Shown: piece after piece, positions 48,391 to 58,548 of the stretch | How positions within the stretch are numbered: position 1 is the stretch's first letter | Layout: each line of letters starts with the position of its first letter | Source of the DNA: Lingula anatina | Taxonomy: Eukaryota; Brachiopoda; Lingulata; Lingulida; Lingulidae | Direction: 5' to 3' | Length of the DNA: 64,000 nucleotides | Assembly: GCF_001039355.2 (NCBI RefSeq) | Contig: NW_019775247.1 | Location: 219,917 to 283,916 of the forward strand | The notes under the pieces: generated by a model | What the model was told of the DNA's origin: nothing | Databases searched by the model: none | Seen by the model: only the letters and a program-made list of their open reading frames with translations | Made by a program: the position numbers and the translations under genes

Positions 48391-51300
48391 CTACAGAAAA
48401 AATGATAAACAGAATATTGGCAGAATTTTCCGGAGAAGAGTTGTTCGTGTTATTGTCAATCCTGGTGAGTCTATGGGCAGGTACCATGTTTTACTAAACA
48501 TTTCCAGAAGAAAACAAATGAAATGTACCTAACCCATAGTTGCAAAACGTTACCCCGAAAGTTAACTCAAATTTATATTTAGACCATAAGGCGTAGGCTA
48601 CTGGAAATAGTTAGAAAAAGACGAATGACAAAAACTCCTGAGACATAAGCAAACTGCTAACAGATTGCGGTGAGCGAAGCAGTTGGAATCAAAAGGTGTG
48701 ATTTTTGGTAAGCACAATAAAAAGTGCTTAACGGACGTTAAAATCAAAATCCTATGTAATAAGAGGACGCCAACCTCCTGGTAGTCTTGCAAACGTCCAG
48801 TCCATATACAGCCATTTTGGTCACACACTATCTTCAGTAAATTCAGTTCAAGTCTCATAGCGTTATCCGGAAATATCTGAAAGATGTGCAATTGAAAAAT
48901 TAATTTAAAAGGGACGGTGAAGTCACAAACTCCCATCAGAAGAACGTCAATCATGTGACAAATCTTATAATCAATGAGGTGAACAATTAGAGACGAACAT
49001 ACACTTCTAGAAATTACCCGCGTTTACTAATATGTAATACACATAATACTAACGGTCGGGATAGATTCATACAATATTGGTCAAAAAGATTGTCCCCCTT
49101 CCAGCATCACGTGGTCTTTCATTTATCATTGATCACATCACAGGTGGAAATTGTTATAAATAGTGATTTTCATTCCAGATGCCATAACTAACATGATTAT
49201 TGGAACAGGAAATACAAACTTGCGGTGAATATCAATATTAAATACCATTTATTCACATTTATAACATGTACCCCCTCAAATCTGACGTTTGACTGTGCTT
49301 TCCACAGAGGTAAAGATATGTCCATTTTATTACAAAAGACACCACCAAATGTCACCAAACTTGCACACATTTAGCATTAGGGTGTGCTCGTTAAAGGTCA
49401 CGAGTCTATTATAGCGTGTGTCTACCGCGTACTGTAATTATATCCTGTAGACGGCGCGGCCTGCCTTCAACAAGGATAACAATTATGTTTTGTGGAATAT
49501 TGTCGCATTCTTCCCAAAGGGCTTGGAAGAGTTGGTCCAGATCATTAGAAGCTTGGTTCTCCTTTGCATTGTCCACTTTAATTCATGCCGCAGATGCTTG
49601 GCATGGTTAATATCAAGGCTCAAAGATGGTTGCTCCATCCTCTGAACAATGGGTTTCTGCAACACTCAATCACTCAGCAGACGAGAATTGTGTGCAAGTA
49701 CAGTTTCGCGATGACGCCAGCAGTATCCCTGAAATCACCTCTTGCAAATGAAGTGAGATATTTGTTAAGAATGTTTCAGTGAATTGCCCCAATAACGTTC
49801 TTTTCCGGGCAGAACAATTTACTAAAATAATGAGCTTGGAATGCTCCCCAAACGTGGATTGACCTGACACCTCAAATGATATTCTCCTGCACACACCTTC
49901 CAAACGGCATTCTGCAACATGTCTACGGGTCCTAATTTGACCATCGAAGGCATACAAGAAATACCTTGATTCCTCAGTAAAATCAGCTTGTTCCTACTGA
50001 AGGTTGACCAAGTTCCAGTAGTTCTGGTGTCACTGAGCCTAACATTCGCAACTGATACCTGATTCCATCTACAAGAGGGGACTTCAGGGGTGATCCAGAC
50101 TTCATCATGACAGCAAAATTGCCCACAGTTTTCGTCTGGTGAGTGATTTGTTGGAGAAACCCAATATTCTGAGGCGGAGAAACCATCTTCGAGTCCTGTT
50201 AAAACCTCTGAGACTGAGCACTCGTGGCATGGATTGAAGCGAAGCGTGCAATCCAGAGGAGAACCAAACTCCAAATATTCAGAACCAATTCCGCCAACCT
50301 TTTATGGAAACATGGGACAATATCCGACAAAACAGAATTGTTTCCCTCGTTGAAGGCAGCGGCGCCGTCTACAGGTGGTAATTACAGTACGAGGTAAACA
50401 CACACGCTAACAGACGCGTGACCTTTAACGATCACATGCTAGTGCTACATATGTGTAAATTTGGTGATGTTTGGTGTTGTCTTTTTTTAATTTAATGGGC
50501 GTTTCTTTACCTCTGTGGAAACGACAGTGGAACATCGGATTTGAGGGGGTACATGTAATAAATGTAAATAAATGGTATTAAATATTGATATCTTCACCGC
50601 TAGTTAGTATTTTCTCTACCACTCATTATGTTTGTTATGGTATCTGGAATGAAAATCATCATTCATAGCAATTAACTCCTGTGATGTGATCATCTATAAA
50701 TAAAAGCACATGAAACAGGGGGTGGGACAACCTTTTTGACCAATGCTGTATTGCATAAGCAACCATGACGTAATGAAATTTAACTTCTTGCTGAAAAACG
50801 TCATATCCGACTAACTGTTTTATCCCAGTAATGTGCAAGCATCAAAGTAAAACGTTGACCAAACGTTGTCCAATTTTGTACCTGTTATCGCATTTTGGCA
50901 TTCTTCACACTTCTTCAATATCAACACACGCGTGATGTACATTATCAGTAACCTAACTTAATTTCATGCTCTTTTTTACGCAAATGAATAAACCTGAGTT
51001 ACCATATAAATTGAAACGTGCGTATAAATTGAAATTGACCGGCGTTCACTACTTTTACACTAATTTTAAAAAATGCTAGTATTTATCAGGCCACTTTTAA
51101 TGCCTCTATAACAAAAATTACAATATTCGTCGCTAACCGTTCACTACCCGACATAAAATTCCACTTTTGTAATAATTAAAGCGTTCAGTAACAACGGAAC
51201 AAACCTGACTTTCACCGCCTTCTGCGCCTTTTGGACAGGCCGAGCATCGCTGAGCACCACTGGATCTGCAACAATGTACATGTTATCAGACAGCGGGGGA

Positions 51301-54158
51301 GACAATACTAATTAGAGTGAGGGGGAAGTTTGACATGCTTACTCACAAAGACCCCTTTTAACATACAACAGACAAAGTGACTGACACTGCAGTGACACAC
51401 AGACCGATGTAGTGACAGAAAAGGAAAGTTAGATGGATACATAAACATTAAGACATAGGCCATGTACGTGTATATGAACACAGTGATTGATAGACAGACA
51501 GAAAAAATAAATACTTCTTGTTACCTAATGAAGTCATCTAGACACGTCTTACAGTGCCTGTGTCCACAAGGAGCTTGCATCGCATCTCGTAGCACCAACT
51601 TGCAGGTTTTACACTTGAAGCGTTCGTGAACTGGATCTCGAAACAGTGCAAGATCAAAGCCTCCTTTCGCCGGCTGTGTCGTCTCCTCGGTCGGCGTTTG
51701 AGGTATAGACTGTTTACCGGCATCTGCGTCCTTGAAAAAAATTAAGAAAATGCCATGATGTAAACAATAAACATTTCACAAAAATGACATCTTCCAGGAA
51801 AACAATCAGGTCGGTTTTCGACCTCGACCTTTGCCTATGAATTTTTTCAGTAAGTATGAGAATCAGAAGTAACCAGAATTATTCAATTTTGCTGCAATAT
51901 ATTACATGATGCTTTACAGCATAATCACCACCAATCTTAATAATATGATATCAGTATTCAAAAACTGTGGCCAACCATGGAAGTTCAAAGTCGCAGCTTA
52001 AAAAAAAAGTGGTGTGAAAATGTATATTTCCCAAAAAGTGCTTGTGTAACTATAAATTACAAGTTAGAGAATAATAAGTAAAAGTGTCTTTCTTTTATTG
52101 TGCTTTACTTATGTCAATTTTGCACAATAACACTTAATTCTGCATCAAAAAGTAAATAAGATTCATACGATTGTGTATAACAGACACTTGATCAAACGCC
52201 CAGGTGTACAGATCCATTACCGTCGTAGGCTGAGGTTATGAAAAAGGAAATAGATTATGTGGCGGTTGCATTAGCAGATAGCGGATGTTCTGATTGGTCT
52301 TTCATAAGAGCCAGAATTTCACCCGCAAATAAGAAAATCACACACCACAGCAGAGGAAAAGAGGGTTAACATTGAGGTGCCTTACGTGAGAGGTTTGTCT
52401 GAAAGACTTAAGCCCAAATCTGAACAGTCTGAGGTGGCGGGTTATTTTAAATCCTACAACTCGGTGGTAAACTGGTGCATGTGAAGGAAAAGACATCCAA
52501 TGTCGTTTATGGTGTAAGCTGTAAAGATTACAAGTGCTCTGAACCCTACGTGGGAGAAACTAAACGAAATCCACAAAAGACAACTAAACACTGATCAGAG
52601 AAAACAATATATTACTTGACCCAAAGTTCGGTTTACAAAAAAAAATCCAATCATGCTGTTTTTCGAAATCGGACACATTTTAATATCATCTCTGCAAGTT
52701 TGAAGAAATTCGGTCAAACAAATTTCCACTTAATTTTTTCAATCTGTATTGCATTTATGCTGGAAAAGGTGAATAAACAACATAATGATCTGATCATGCT
52801 GATTTTAGCAAATTGCATTTTAGCAATATTAATATTGATCACTCTTGTAAGTTTGAAGACTATAGGAATATTATTTTTCTTGAAATATTTTATCTTAGTT
52901 CATATAATGTAATATATGCTGAAAAAACAGCATAACTGTAGAAAAATAGTCAGATCAAGTTGACACTCAAACTCGACCTGTATTTTAGTAACGTTGATCA
53001 CTGTAAGTTTGAAGTAAATAGACCTATCAGTTTGACTTGAAATGTGTTGCCTGTGTTGCATACAGCAGGCTATTTATAGCAAAATAAACAAAAACGCCAT
53101 AAATTCCAACTTGACCTATATCATTGATTACTCCTGTAAGTTTAAAGATAATAGGCCTCCCAGTTTTCCTTGAAATATGTTGTCTGTATCGCACATATGC
53201 TGAAAATGTTAAAAAAGCATAACTTTAGAAAAAATTAATGGATCATGCCGATTTTCGAACTTAATGCATATTAATGTGTTCTGCAAGTTGCATGACCTCG
53301 TTACATTGAAATACTTAAATATTGTACTACATAACGTGTTCTCAGACTTACTTGTTTGTCTCTTACAGTCCGTGCGTAGTCTTGTAGTTCTACTATTAGC
53401 CAACTAAGAGTTTGGTCATCTAGCTTATATGACCGAGAATTCGTCTGGGGACTATCCTCGTTACTCAGATGTATTATTTTAGTAGACGGGCATCTAGACT
53501 TGGTCACCAAATGGGCGTAACATTGGGCGTTGATCAGATCGATAGGCACAGGCGGGTAAAGGTTGTTGGCCACCTCGTCAACACAGTCAATGTACTCCTT
53601 CAGGGGACATTTTTCTACCGCCAGAGTGATTTGCCCGTCTGGTCCCCCATGACCTACAAACAAGATGACAATACGTCCTTTTTTACGGTGTTCTTCAATG
53701 TACGTGGTGACTTTGTTAAAGAGTTCGTTTTTGTTGTACACCATTACTACCTGGCCCACGTTTCCACTGCACTGGGAAGCCCCGGGGTACAACTCCCGAA
53801 AATTTCGGATTTCGCATTTCCTTTTCACTATATCATCTCCGTCGAGTGGCGCTGCCAGGAAAAGAAATGCCACTTGTCTAGCTTCTTCAATATCTGCATT
53901 GTATGCCTGTCTGGCGTCTTCAGATGGCGTTTCTGGAGATGGTGTTGCGTTAGTGCAAAGTTCCCCACGACCGAGGAGGAATTGACGATAGTAGTACCTT
54001 TTGTCCTCGTCACTAACCCGTAGATCAGCGCAGTACTCCTGCCATCCCAACTCCACGTATTTCTCTAATATGCTCTTTTCTCTAATTTTTTGTTCTTGTT
54101 GTACTATTTCCCTAAACTCTGCTACACTAATGGCCTTCCATGAATCTGCAAAATACAT
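47704..54158 (-). CDS. Copy B: caspase-like - RING - TRAF zinc finger - MATH fusion protein (5 exons, about 620 aa)
   Basis: Exons: 54158-53352, 51730-51525, 51265-51205, 48876-48775 and 48390-47704 (TAA). The phases are 0, 2, 0 and 0, all GT-AG. Domain order: helical N-terminus (1-85); caspase-like domain (about 95-262) with His170 in VGHGG and Cys213 in NAQCYAHL; C3HC4 RING (Cys309 to Cys348); one TRAF zinc finger (Cys376, Cys381, His394, Cys398); a short helical linker; and a TRAF-C/MATH domain (about 474-620) with GYKMCCRIFLNG, GKGTHVS, DWPFGQ and YVKDD. The His-Cys spacing of 43 is that of true caspases. TRAFs bind receptors through MATH and act as E3 ligases through RING. This copy has one zinc finger and little coiled coil, unlike canonical TRAFs. 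The exact start is uncertain, as an acceptor at 54146 could replace ATG 54158. Substrates are unknown; the domains are clear. Confidence 0.88.
48775..48876 (-). CDS. Copy B exon 4: TRAF zinc finger, first half
   Basis: A 102-base exon (acceptor tctttcag, donor CAGGAG|gttggc) encodes LKIVCDQNGCIWTGRLQDYQ. Cys376 and Cys381 pair with His394 and Cys398 in the next exon (IHEKSC) to form one C-x4-C-x12-H-x3-C finger. Confidence 0.85.
49077..50743. mobile_element. Tc1/mariner-derived foldback element in intron 3 of copy B
   Basis: The ends are inverted: ttggtcaaaaagattgtccc at the left and its complement with one change at the right. The arms stay alignable for several hundred bases toward the centre. 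The left arm on the minus strand encodes a decayed Tc1 transposase C-terminus: DNIPQNIIVILVEGRPRRLQ, then DIITVRGRHT, with SLSLDINHAKHL (the SPDLNPIE region) before it. The right arm encodes the same in the opposite direction. So two transposon halves face each other; frames are broken and no active transposase remains. Confidence 0.78.
51205..51265 (-). CDS. Copy B exon 3: end of the RING finger
   Basis: A 61-base exon (acceptor attgttgcag, donor GTCAG|gtttg) encodes SSGAQRCSACPKGAEGGESQ. It supplies the last two RING cysteines. It is identical in length and phase to the exon of copy A at 40676-40736. Confidence 0.85.
51525..51730 (-). CDS. Copy B exon 2: RING finger (first six zinc ligands)
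   Basis: The acceptor is tttttcaag and the donor ATTAG|gtaac. A linker rich in T, E, P and Q (QTPTEETTQPAKGG) precedes RFKCKTCKLVLRDAMQAPCG and HRHCKTCLDDF. With CSACP from exon 3 the ligands are C309, C312, C324, H326, C329, C332, C345 and C348. This is the TRAF-type RING with the (A/E)PCGHR(H/F)C signature, expected to bind an E2 enzyme. Confidence 0.88.
52374..52594 (+). mobile_element. Penelope-like retroelement fragment (GIY-YIG-type region) in intron 1 of copy B
   Basis: The frame reads EVPYVRGLSERLKPKSEQSE and continues to NWCM and a stop. A second frame gives NVVYGVSCKDYKCSEPYVGE, then TKR. The pattern hVYGVxCxxC...YxGET-R is that of the C-terminal endonuclease of Penelope-like elements and related retroelements. 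One frameshift and several stops show it is dead. Confidence 0.6.
52660..53300. repeat. Tandem repeat, four diverged units of about 130-160 bases, in intron 1 of copy B
   Basis: Each unit repeats ctgtaagtttgaag, a stretch like cagttttccttgaaatatgt and catatgctgaaaa. Unit starts are near 52685, 52837, 52994 and 53125. It is non-coding and follows directly on the Penelope-like fragment. Confidence 0.7.
53352..54158 (-). CDS. Copy B exon 1: helical N-terminus and caspase-like domain
   Basis: There are 269 codons to the donor CAA|gtaagt. The first 65 residues are mostly charged helix (VAEFREIVQQEQKIREKS). Then comes a caspase-fold pattern: strand AFLFLAAPLDG, helix EIRNFRELY, VVMVYNKNELFNKV (the caspase D-V-x-x-y-x-(d)-x-t pattern), strand RIVILFVGHGGPDG with His170, strand VPIDLINAQC with Cys213, then strand KIIHLSNED. 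No prodomain cleavage site or p10 subunit layout is obvious, so it may work uncut, as paracaspases do. No similarity search was possible; the family is inferred from pattern and the dyad. Confidence 0.78.
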
Positions 54159-54539
54159 GGCAGATATATTGCATTTATTCCTTCTTTTTGGCAGATCGAC
54201 TATGAACGGCGCACTTTCAATTTGCCTTTAAAATGTCCCGTTAATGTCGACACACCAACGACCTCAAATAAATAAGGGGACTTGTTTACACTATGAGGTA
54301 ATTTGGGTCAAACCTCATGCAATGGTCTTTTTAATTGTTTTATAACAATACACTTAGCTCCGATTTTGGAGAAGGAGCCAGTAGCTGTTATTATACTCGC
54401 AGCTACTGGGTGTATCAGAGAATCATTTGGGGGAGGGTGGGCTGCCATTCATAGACACCATTGAATCATTAAAAATTGATGCCAATTTTTACCTCCTGTA
54501 TCTCTAATATGTGATATCATATATAATAAACCGACTAAG

Positions 54540-54600
54540 AAGCTAACCGCAATCGACCCTAAACATAGGCCGGTTGTGTAGTCATTTCTGCATTGATAAA
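54540..54600 (-). promoter_or_regulatory. Conserved block 5' of copy B
   Basis: On the minus strand it reads aaatgactacacaaccggc, then tat, then gggtcgattgcgg, clearly matching the block before copy A. It is about 390-440 bases from ATG 54158. The sequence between it and the start is not obviously shared with A or C. Confidence 0.5.
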
Positions 54601-54604
54601 ATAT

Positions 54605-56030
54605 CTAAAAACGTGTCACCCTCGACCGTAAATTCACGTCTGTGTTGCTGTCTTGGATCGTCAATAGGTCTTATAGACGGATAAGGCGTTTGTGAAGTTG
54701 GACCTCAGATTTGTGAGCACAAATGCGAAAATCGAGCCACAAATTAAGAATCCCAATCCTTGGATGTATTTAGTTAAATCATAAGCTTCCTGAAAAGTTA
54801 ACAATGCCTAGGGAATAAAAGTCCTTGAGGCTCTCACTGTTCTCATTTTAGACACTTCTGGGAACTTTGTATAGCTTATAAAACTGTTCACTTCTTGTTG
54901 GTAAAAGGTGGTGAATTTTGTGGTCACTAATGTACATTTTTTGAAGCATTCTTTTTCGACATATACATGTATATTGGAGAAAGCTGATGCTCTGACTTTG
55001 AGAAGTCAATTGCAATTTCTTTGTTTTTTCTTAGAATGTAAATGTCCTTTTGTTGTTGATTGACCATTCGACTGCTTCGTTTGTTGCTATTTGTAGAGTG
55101 TAAGGTGACTGGGTTAGCTTGTTTAGTTTGTTTGAAGATTAGGTAAACACCTTGCCGTGACTCCAAAACCTTAAATAAAGCTATTAACATATGAAGCAGT
55201 TTAACGTTGAAAAAAGAGGACCTCGAATACTGGTAGATTAATCCCATGTGATCATGGCCCCGAAACTCGAAAGCATCGCGTATTGCGAGTAGCGATTTCA
55301 CATAGAGGCTACAATGTATTGTATGGGGCGAGTGTGGGCGAGTTAAGGAATCCAGATGCTTGTTCTCGGGGCCCAGGTATATCAAGGCTGTTAAAATAAC
55401 TTGCCTCAGCCCGAGAAAAAACTCAAACCAGCAACAAAGTAAAAAGCCATAGAAATCTTGTGTTTAGATAGGATGGGTGTAGTATTGCAGAATTATTGAA
55501 CATAATACATTTCATTTCTGAACGAGTATACCACATTACCTGAATAGAACTGTTTCCATTTGTGAACAAGGAAGGTTAAACCAGTTGCCCTTTGTGCGAG
55601 GACAACAATCTGCATACTTATTGGGCCGCCAGAACGGTTGAATACAGCTTTTACCTCTAGAGACAAAATATAAGGCCTCATTCCCATACCTAAATCAATC
55701 TAGAAGGATCGAACCATCTCCAAAGGGGATCCCACTAAACTGCATTCAGGTTAAGCGATAGTTAATAACCCTATTACAGCTTCACTGGGCGTGACAGACA
55801 TCTCAAACTGTAAGGGGGTTATTAAGATGTTTGTTTAAGACCCCATTCAAATACCTAGAACAATTTAGCTGGAGCGACCCATCTCCGAGGGCTTTCTTGC
55901 TAAATAACATTCACCTGGGTCTTAAACAAACATCTTATGCGTATGACATATAAAAGCACACGTGTAACTGCAACGTGACCTACCGGTAGTGTAAATAGGA
56001 ATTAAGTCTGTTTAAAAACGTACATCTAAA
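54605..56030. other. Intergenic stretch 5' of copy B
   Basis: It contains a 152-codon minus frame (54927-55385) with no recognised motif and no splice context, and the weak MITE relative at 55680. No gene is supported. Confidence 0.4.
55680..55950. repeat. Diverged relative of the GATCGATC MITE
   Basis: It has cattcccatacctaaatcaa, ggatcgaaccatctcc and a repeated half beginning again near 55845 (cattcaaatacctagaacaa). The similarity is visible but weak. Confidence 0.4.
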
Positions 56031-56034
56031 ACAA

Positions 56035-56545
56035 TGTATTTTTTCTTTTGTCTTTAGAAATTCATCCAAAGCGGAATAACCTATGCTTTTAATCAACCAC
56101 AAATTGTTTTATGGGTACACGTGAAAAAAGAAAAGCATCGCCACACTGGTACCCGCCTCTTGATATTATTATCAATTTAATGATTATTTTGTGCAACACG
56201 AATATTTGATTTGTCTCCTCCCCGTTTGGTGGGTTGTTTTCATTATTTTTAGTTGGGGTATTTTTAGTAAATTACATGTACATCACCACAGAATCTATTT
56301 TTGTCGCGCTAGATGTCGTGAGATAAATAACGCCACCATTAGTATGTCATCCATGGAGTGTGTTTAGTCGATTGGTCTCATTCTGTCGATCCACTTTAGC
56401 TTAATTATGCAGGTATTTGTCGCAAAGGTGACTATAGGCATTTCCATGTCCTTGGGTTTGGCGACGGTCCCATTTTCTTTTTCAATACCCAACCCGGAAG
56501 AAAACATGAGATGTTTACCTCAGATATTGCTACAGGTATTTAAGA
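56035..56545 (+). repeat. Second copy of the A 3' flank, between copies B and C
   Basis: It is the diverged partner of 42800-44090 with the same order of shared blocks, ending near aacccggaagaaaa. It suggests the array unit once extended here, perhaps from a lost fourth copy. Confidence 0.62.
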
Positions 56546-56656
56546 GCTAGAGTAACTTACGCTGTGCCTGCTTAGCTGCAGAAGCTTGCGCTCAGAAAAG
56601 AACGCAAATTTGAGATGTAAACTGTTGACGCTTGTTGAAAAAGGTGGGTGACATTG

Positions 56657-56677
56657 TTTACTTATTTATTTTTTCAT

Positions 56678-56708
<31 letters not shown>

Positions 56709-56710
56709 TT
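56657..56710 (+). repeat. (TTTA)n microsatellite
   Basis: A tttatttatt run between copies B and C. Confidence 0.85.
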
Positions 56711-57040
56711 GCTCCTTGTATTATTCTCATTTTTTATCGAAATATATTTTCTGATTATTAATTTAACAAATTATCATGAACATGACACAAAATGGTCATT
56801 CAAAGGACTTGGTGCTCGACATTGTCATTTAAATTAAATGTACTCTTTACGGGATTCACCAGCCAAAATTAAGTTTCCTAAAAGGCAATCTTCTCTTATG
56901 CACCCAACATTTCTCTGTCCATCTCTGCACTTGATTTCAATGTTTTATTTTGTTTTTAATTAAATGACTTAGTTCTGTATAACCGGTCAGTCATTTAGGA
57001 AGCCATGTCTTCTTGATTATTTCTGAATGCACCACCGACG

Positions 57041-57177
57041 TGTCTTCCGGAAGACAGTCAATTTTTTACTGTGACGGACATCTAATTTTTTTCTGTCGGA
57101 AGACGGTCATAAGTGGAGTATGGATCAACAAAGATAATTTGGAAGACTACCAGTAAATTTCTCTAGATCCGCCCCTG
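57041..57177. mobile_element. Inverted, shortened copy of the CAGGGGCGGATCC MITE
   Basis: It reads gtcttccggaagacagtcaa, tctgtcggaagacggtca and ends agatccgcccctg. It is the reverse complement of the family; the outer left end is missing. Confidence 0.65.
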
Positions 57178-57774
57178 TTTTTATAAGAGAAGTTATAAAG
57201 TTTTAAAGGTGCGAATTGGAAAAATGTAGCTTTGCATTTGCTTTGCATACCTATGTCGACATAGAAAATAGGACTTGGGGGAATTTTCAAAAGCGTAAAG
57301 AATATCTATTATCATTATATCATTTTTACTTACTGAGCTATTTGAATGAAAAGTGGGAGGCTGCCTCTGTGCAAAAATACTCTGACTAAAATTCATGAAA
57401 GTCGATCATTAAAGGGTCCCAAAAGGCACGGCTCTCAAAGGTGGATGCACAGCATAGCAAAAAGGAAAACAGACGGGCATGACGGGCATTCTAAACTACG
57501 CAGAACTTAGTGCCCTTCACTGCCTGAAATGATTGTGTCTTATTTCAAACATGCCCGCGGTACCGTACAATCCACGTGACGGGGGTATAATATTTAATTG
57601 CTAAGTTTCTCTCCTGGTTAAATCGCTCATGGGGGTTTCAACTAGTAGTAATTAATTTATAACCTTTTGTTAAAAGGTGTGTGTGTACCTGATTCCCTTT
57701 ATGTTAACTACAATACTTGTGAGTTAGCAATAAGAAAATAAAATAAAACGAATAATAAAAGCACTGATTACTTA

Positions 57775-58217
57775 AATAGTGATTTTCATTCCAGATACCA
57801 TGATTAGTGGTACAGAAAATATAAGCTAGCGGTGAAAATATCAATATTCATTCACATTGATTACATGTTCCCCTCCCCCCCCCCCCCCCCCAATCCGAAG
57901 TTTCACTGTGATTTTTACAGGGGTAAAGAAATGTCCATTAAATTGCAATGACACAACCAAATGTCACCAAATTTACAGTAATACACCCATTTAACATTAG
58001 ACTGTGCTCGTTGACGGCCACGTGTCTAATAGCGTTTGTCTACCGCGTACTGTAATTATATTCTGTAGGCGGGGCGGCCTTGAACAAGGGTAATAATTCT
58101 GTTTTGTGGGATATATTCCCATTCTTCCTAAAGAGCTATAATCATTCATAGTAATTAACTTCTGTGACGTGATCATTTAAAAAAAAACCACATGAAAATG
58201 GGGGCGGGACAACCTTT
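57775..58217. mobile_element. Shortened relative of the Tc1-derived element next to copy C
   Basis: It shares tagtgattttcattccagat, the cctcaaatccgaagttt-like segment, gtctaccgcgtactgtaatt and the right terminus gggacaacctt with the element at 49077-50743. On the minus strand it still shows IITVRGRQT. The left terminus is gone and the interior is deleted. Confidence 0.7.
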
Positions 58218-58218
58218 A

Positions 58219-58270
58219 AGACTTTACAGCCTGCTTATACATATGGAGGGTCGCTTGCGCTGAATTTTAA
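58219..58270 (+). promoter_or_regulatory. Conserved block 5' of copy C
   Basis: It reads agactttacagcctgcttat, then gagggtcgcttgcgc. It aligns with the copy A block, and homology to copy A continues with gaps into the coding exon. It begins just where a Tc1-derived element ends (aaccttt). Confidence 0.45.
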
Positions 58271-58548
58271 ATCGGTCCTCATAGATCACTACGCTCTTTG
58301 GAAATATAGAAGAAAGGAATTGGCAATATTATTAAATGGAATTAAAAAAAAACTTTCAGATATACTCCGTACTGCGGTTGCGAGTATTTTAACATTAGCT
58401 AGTAGCTACTACTCAGTTAGAGAGCCTATTTTAAGATTCAAAAAGCAGTTCAATTTACGCGTCAAATGTATGACCCAAAATGAAGTACGCATGTCAACAA
58501 AAAAAATTCCCTACTCTATGTAGGTGCTCATATCCAGTGCTCCTTTCG

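Noticed and set aside
53469-54023. 184-codon plus-strand frame
   Set aside because: It is the opposite strand of the caspase-like exon of copy B; similar mirror frames occur over copies A and C.
54927-55385. 152-codon minus-strand open frame
   Set aside because: No recognised domain, no promoter or splice signals and a biased composition. Kept only as a note because its length is slightly above chance.
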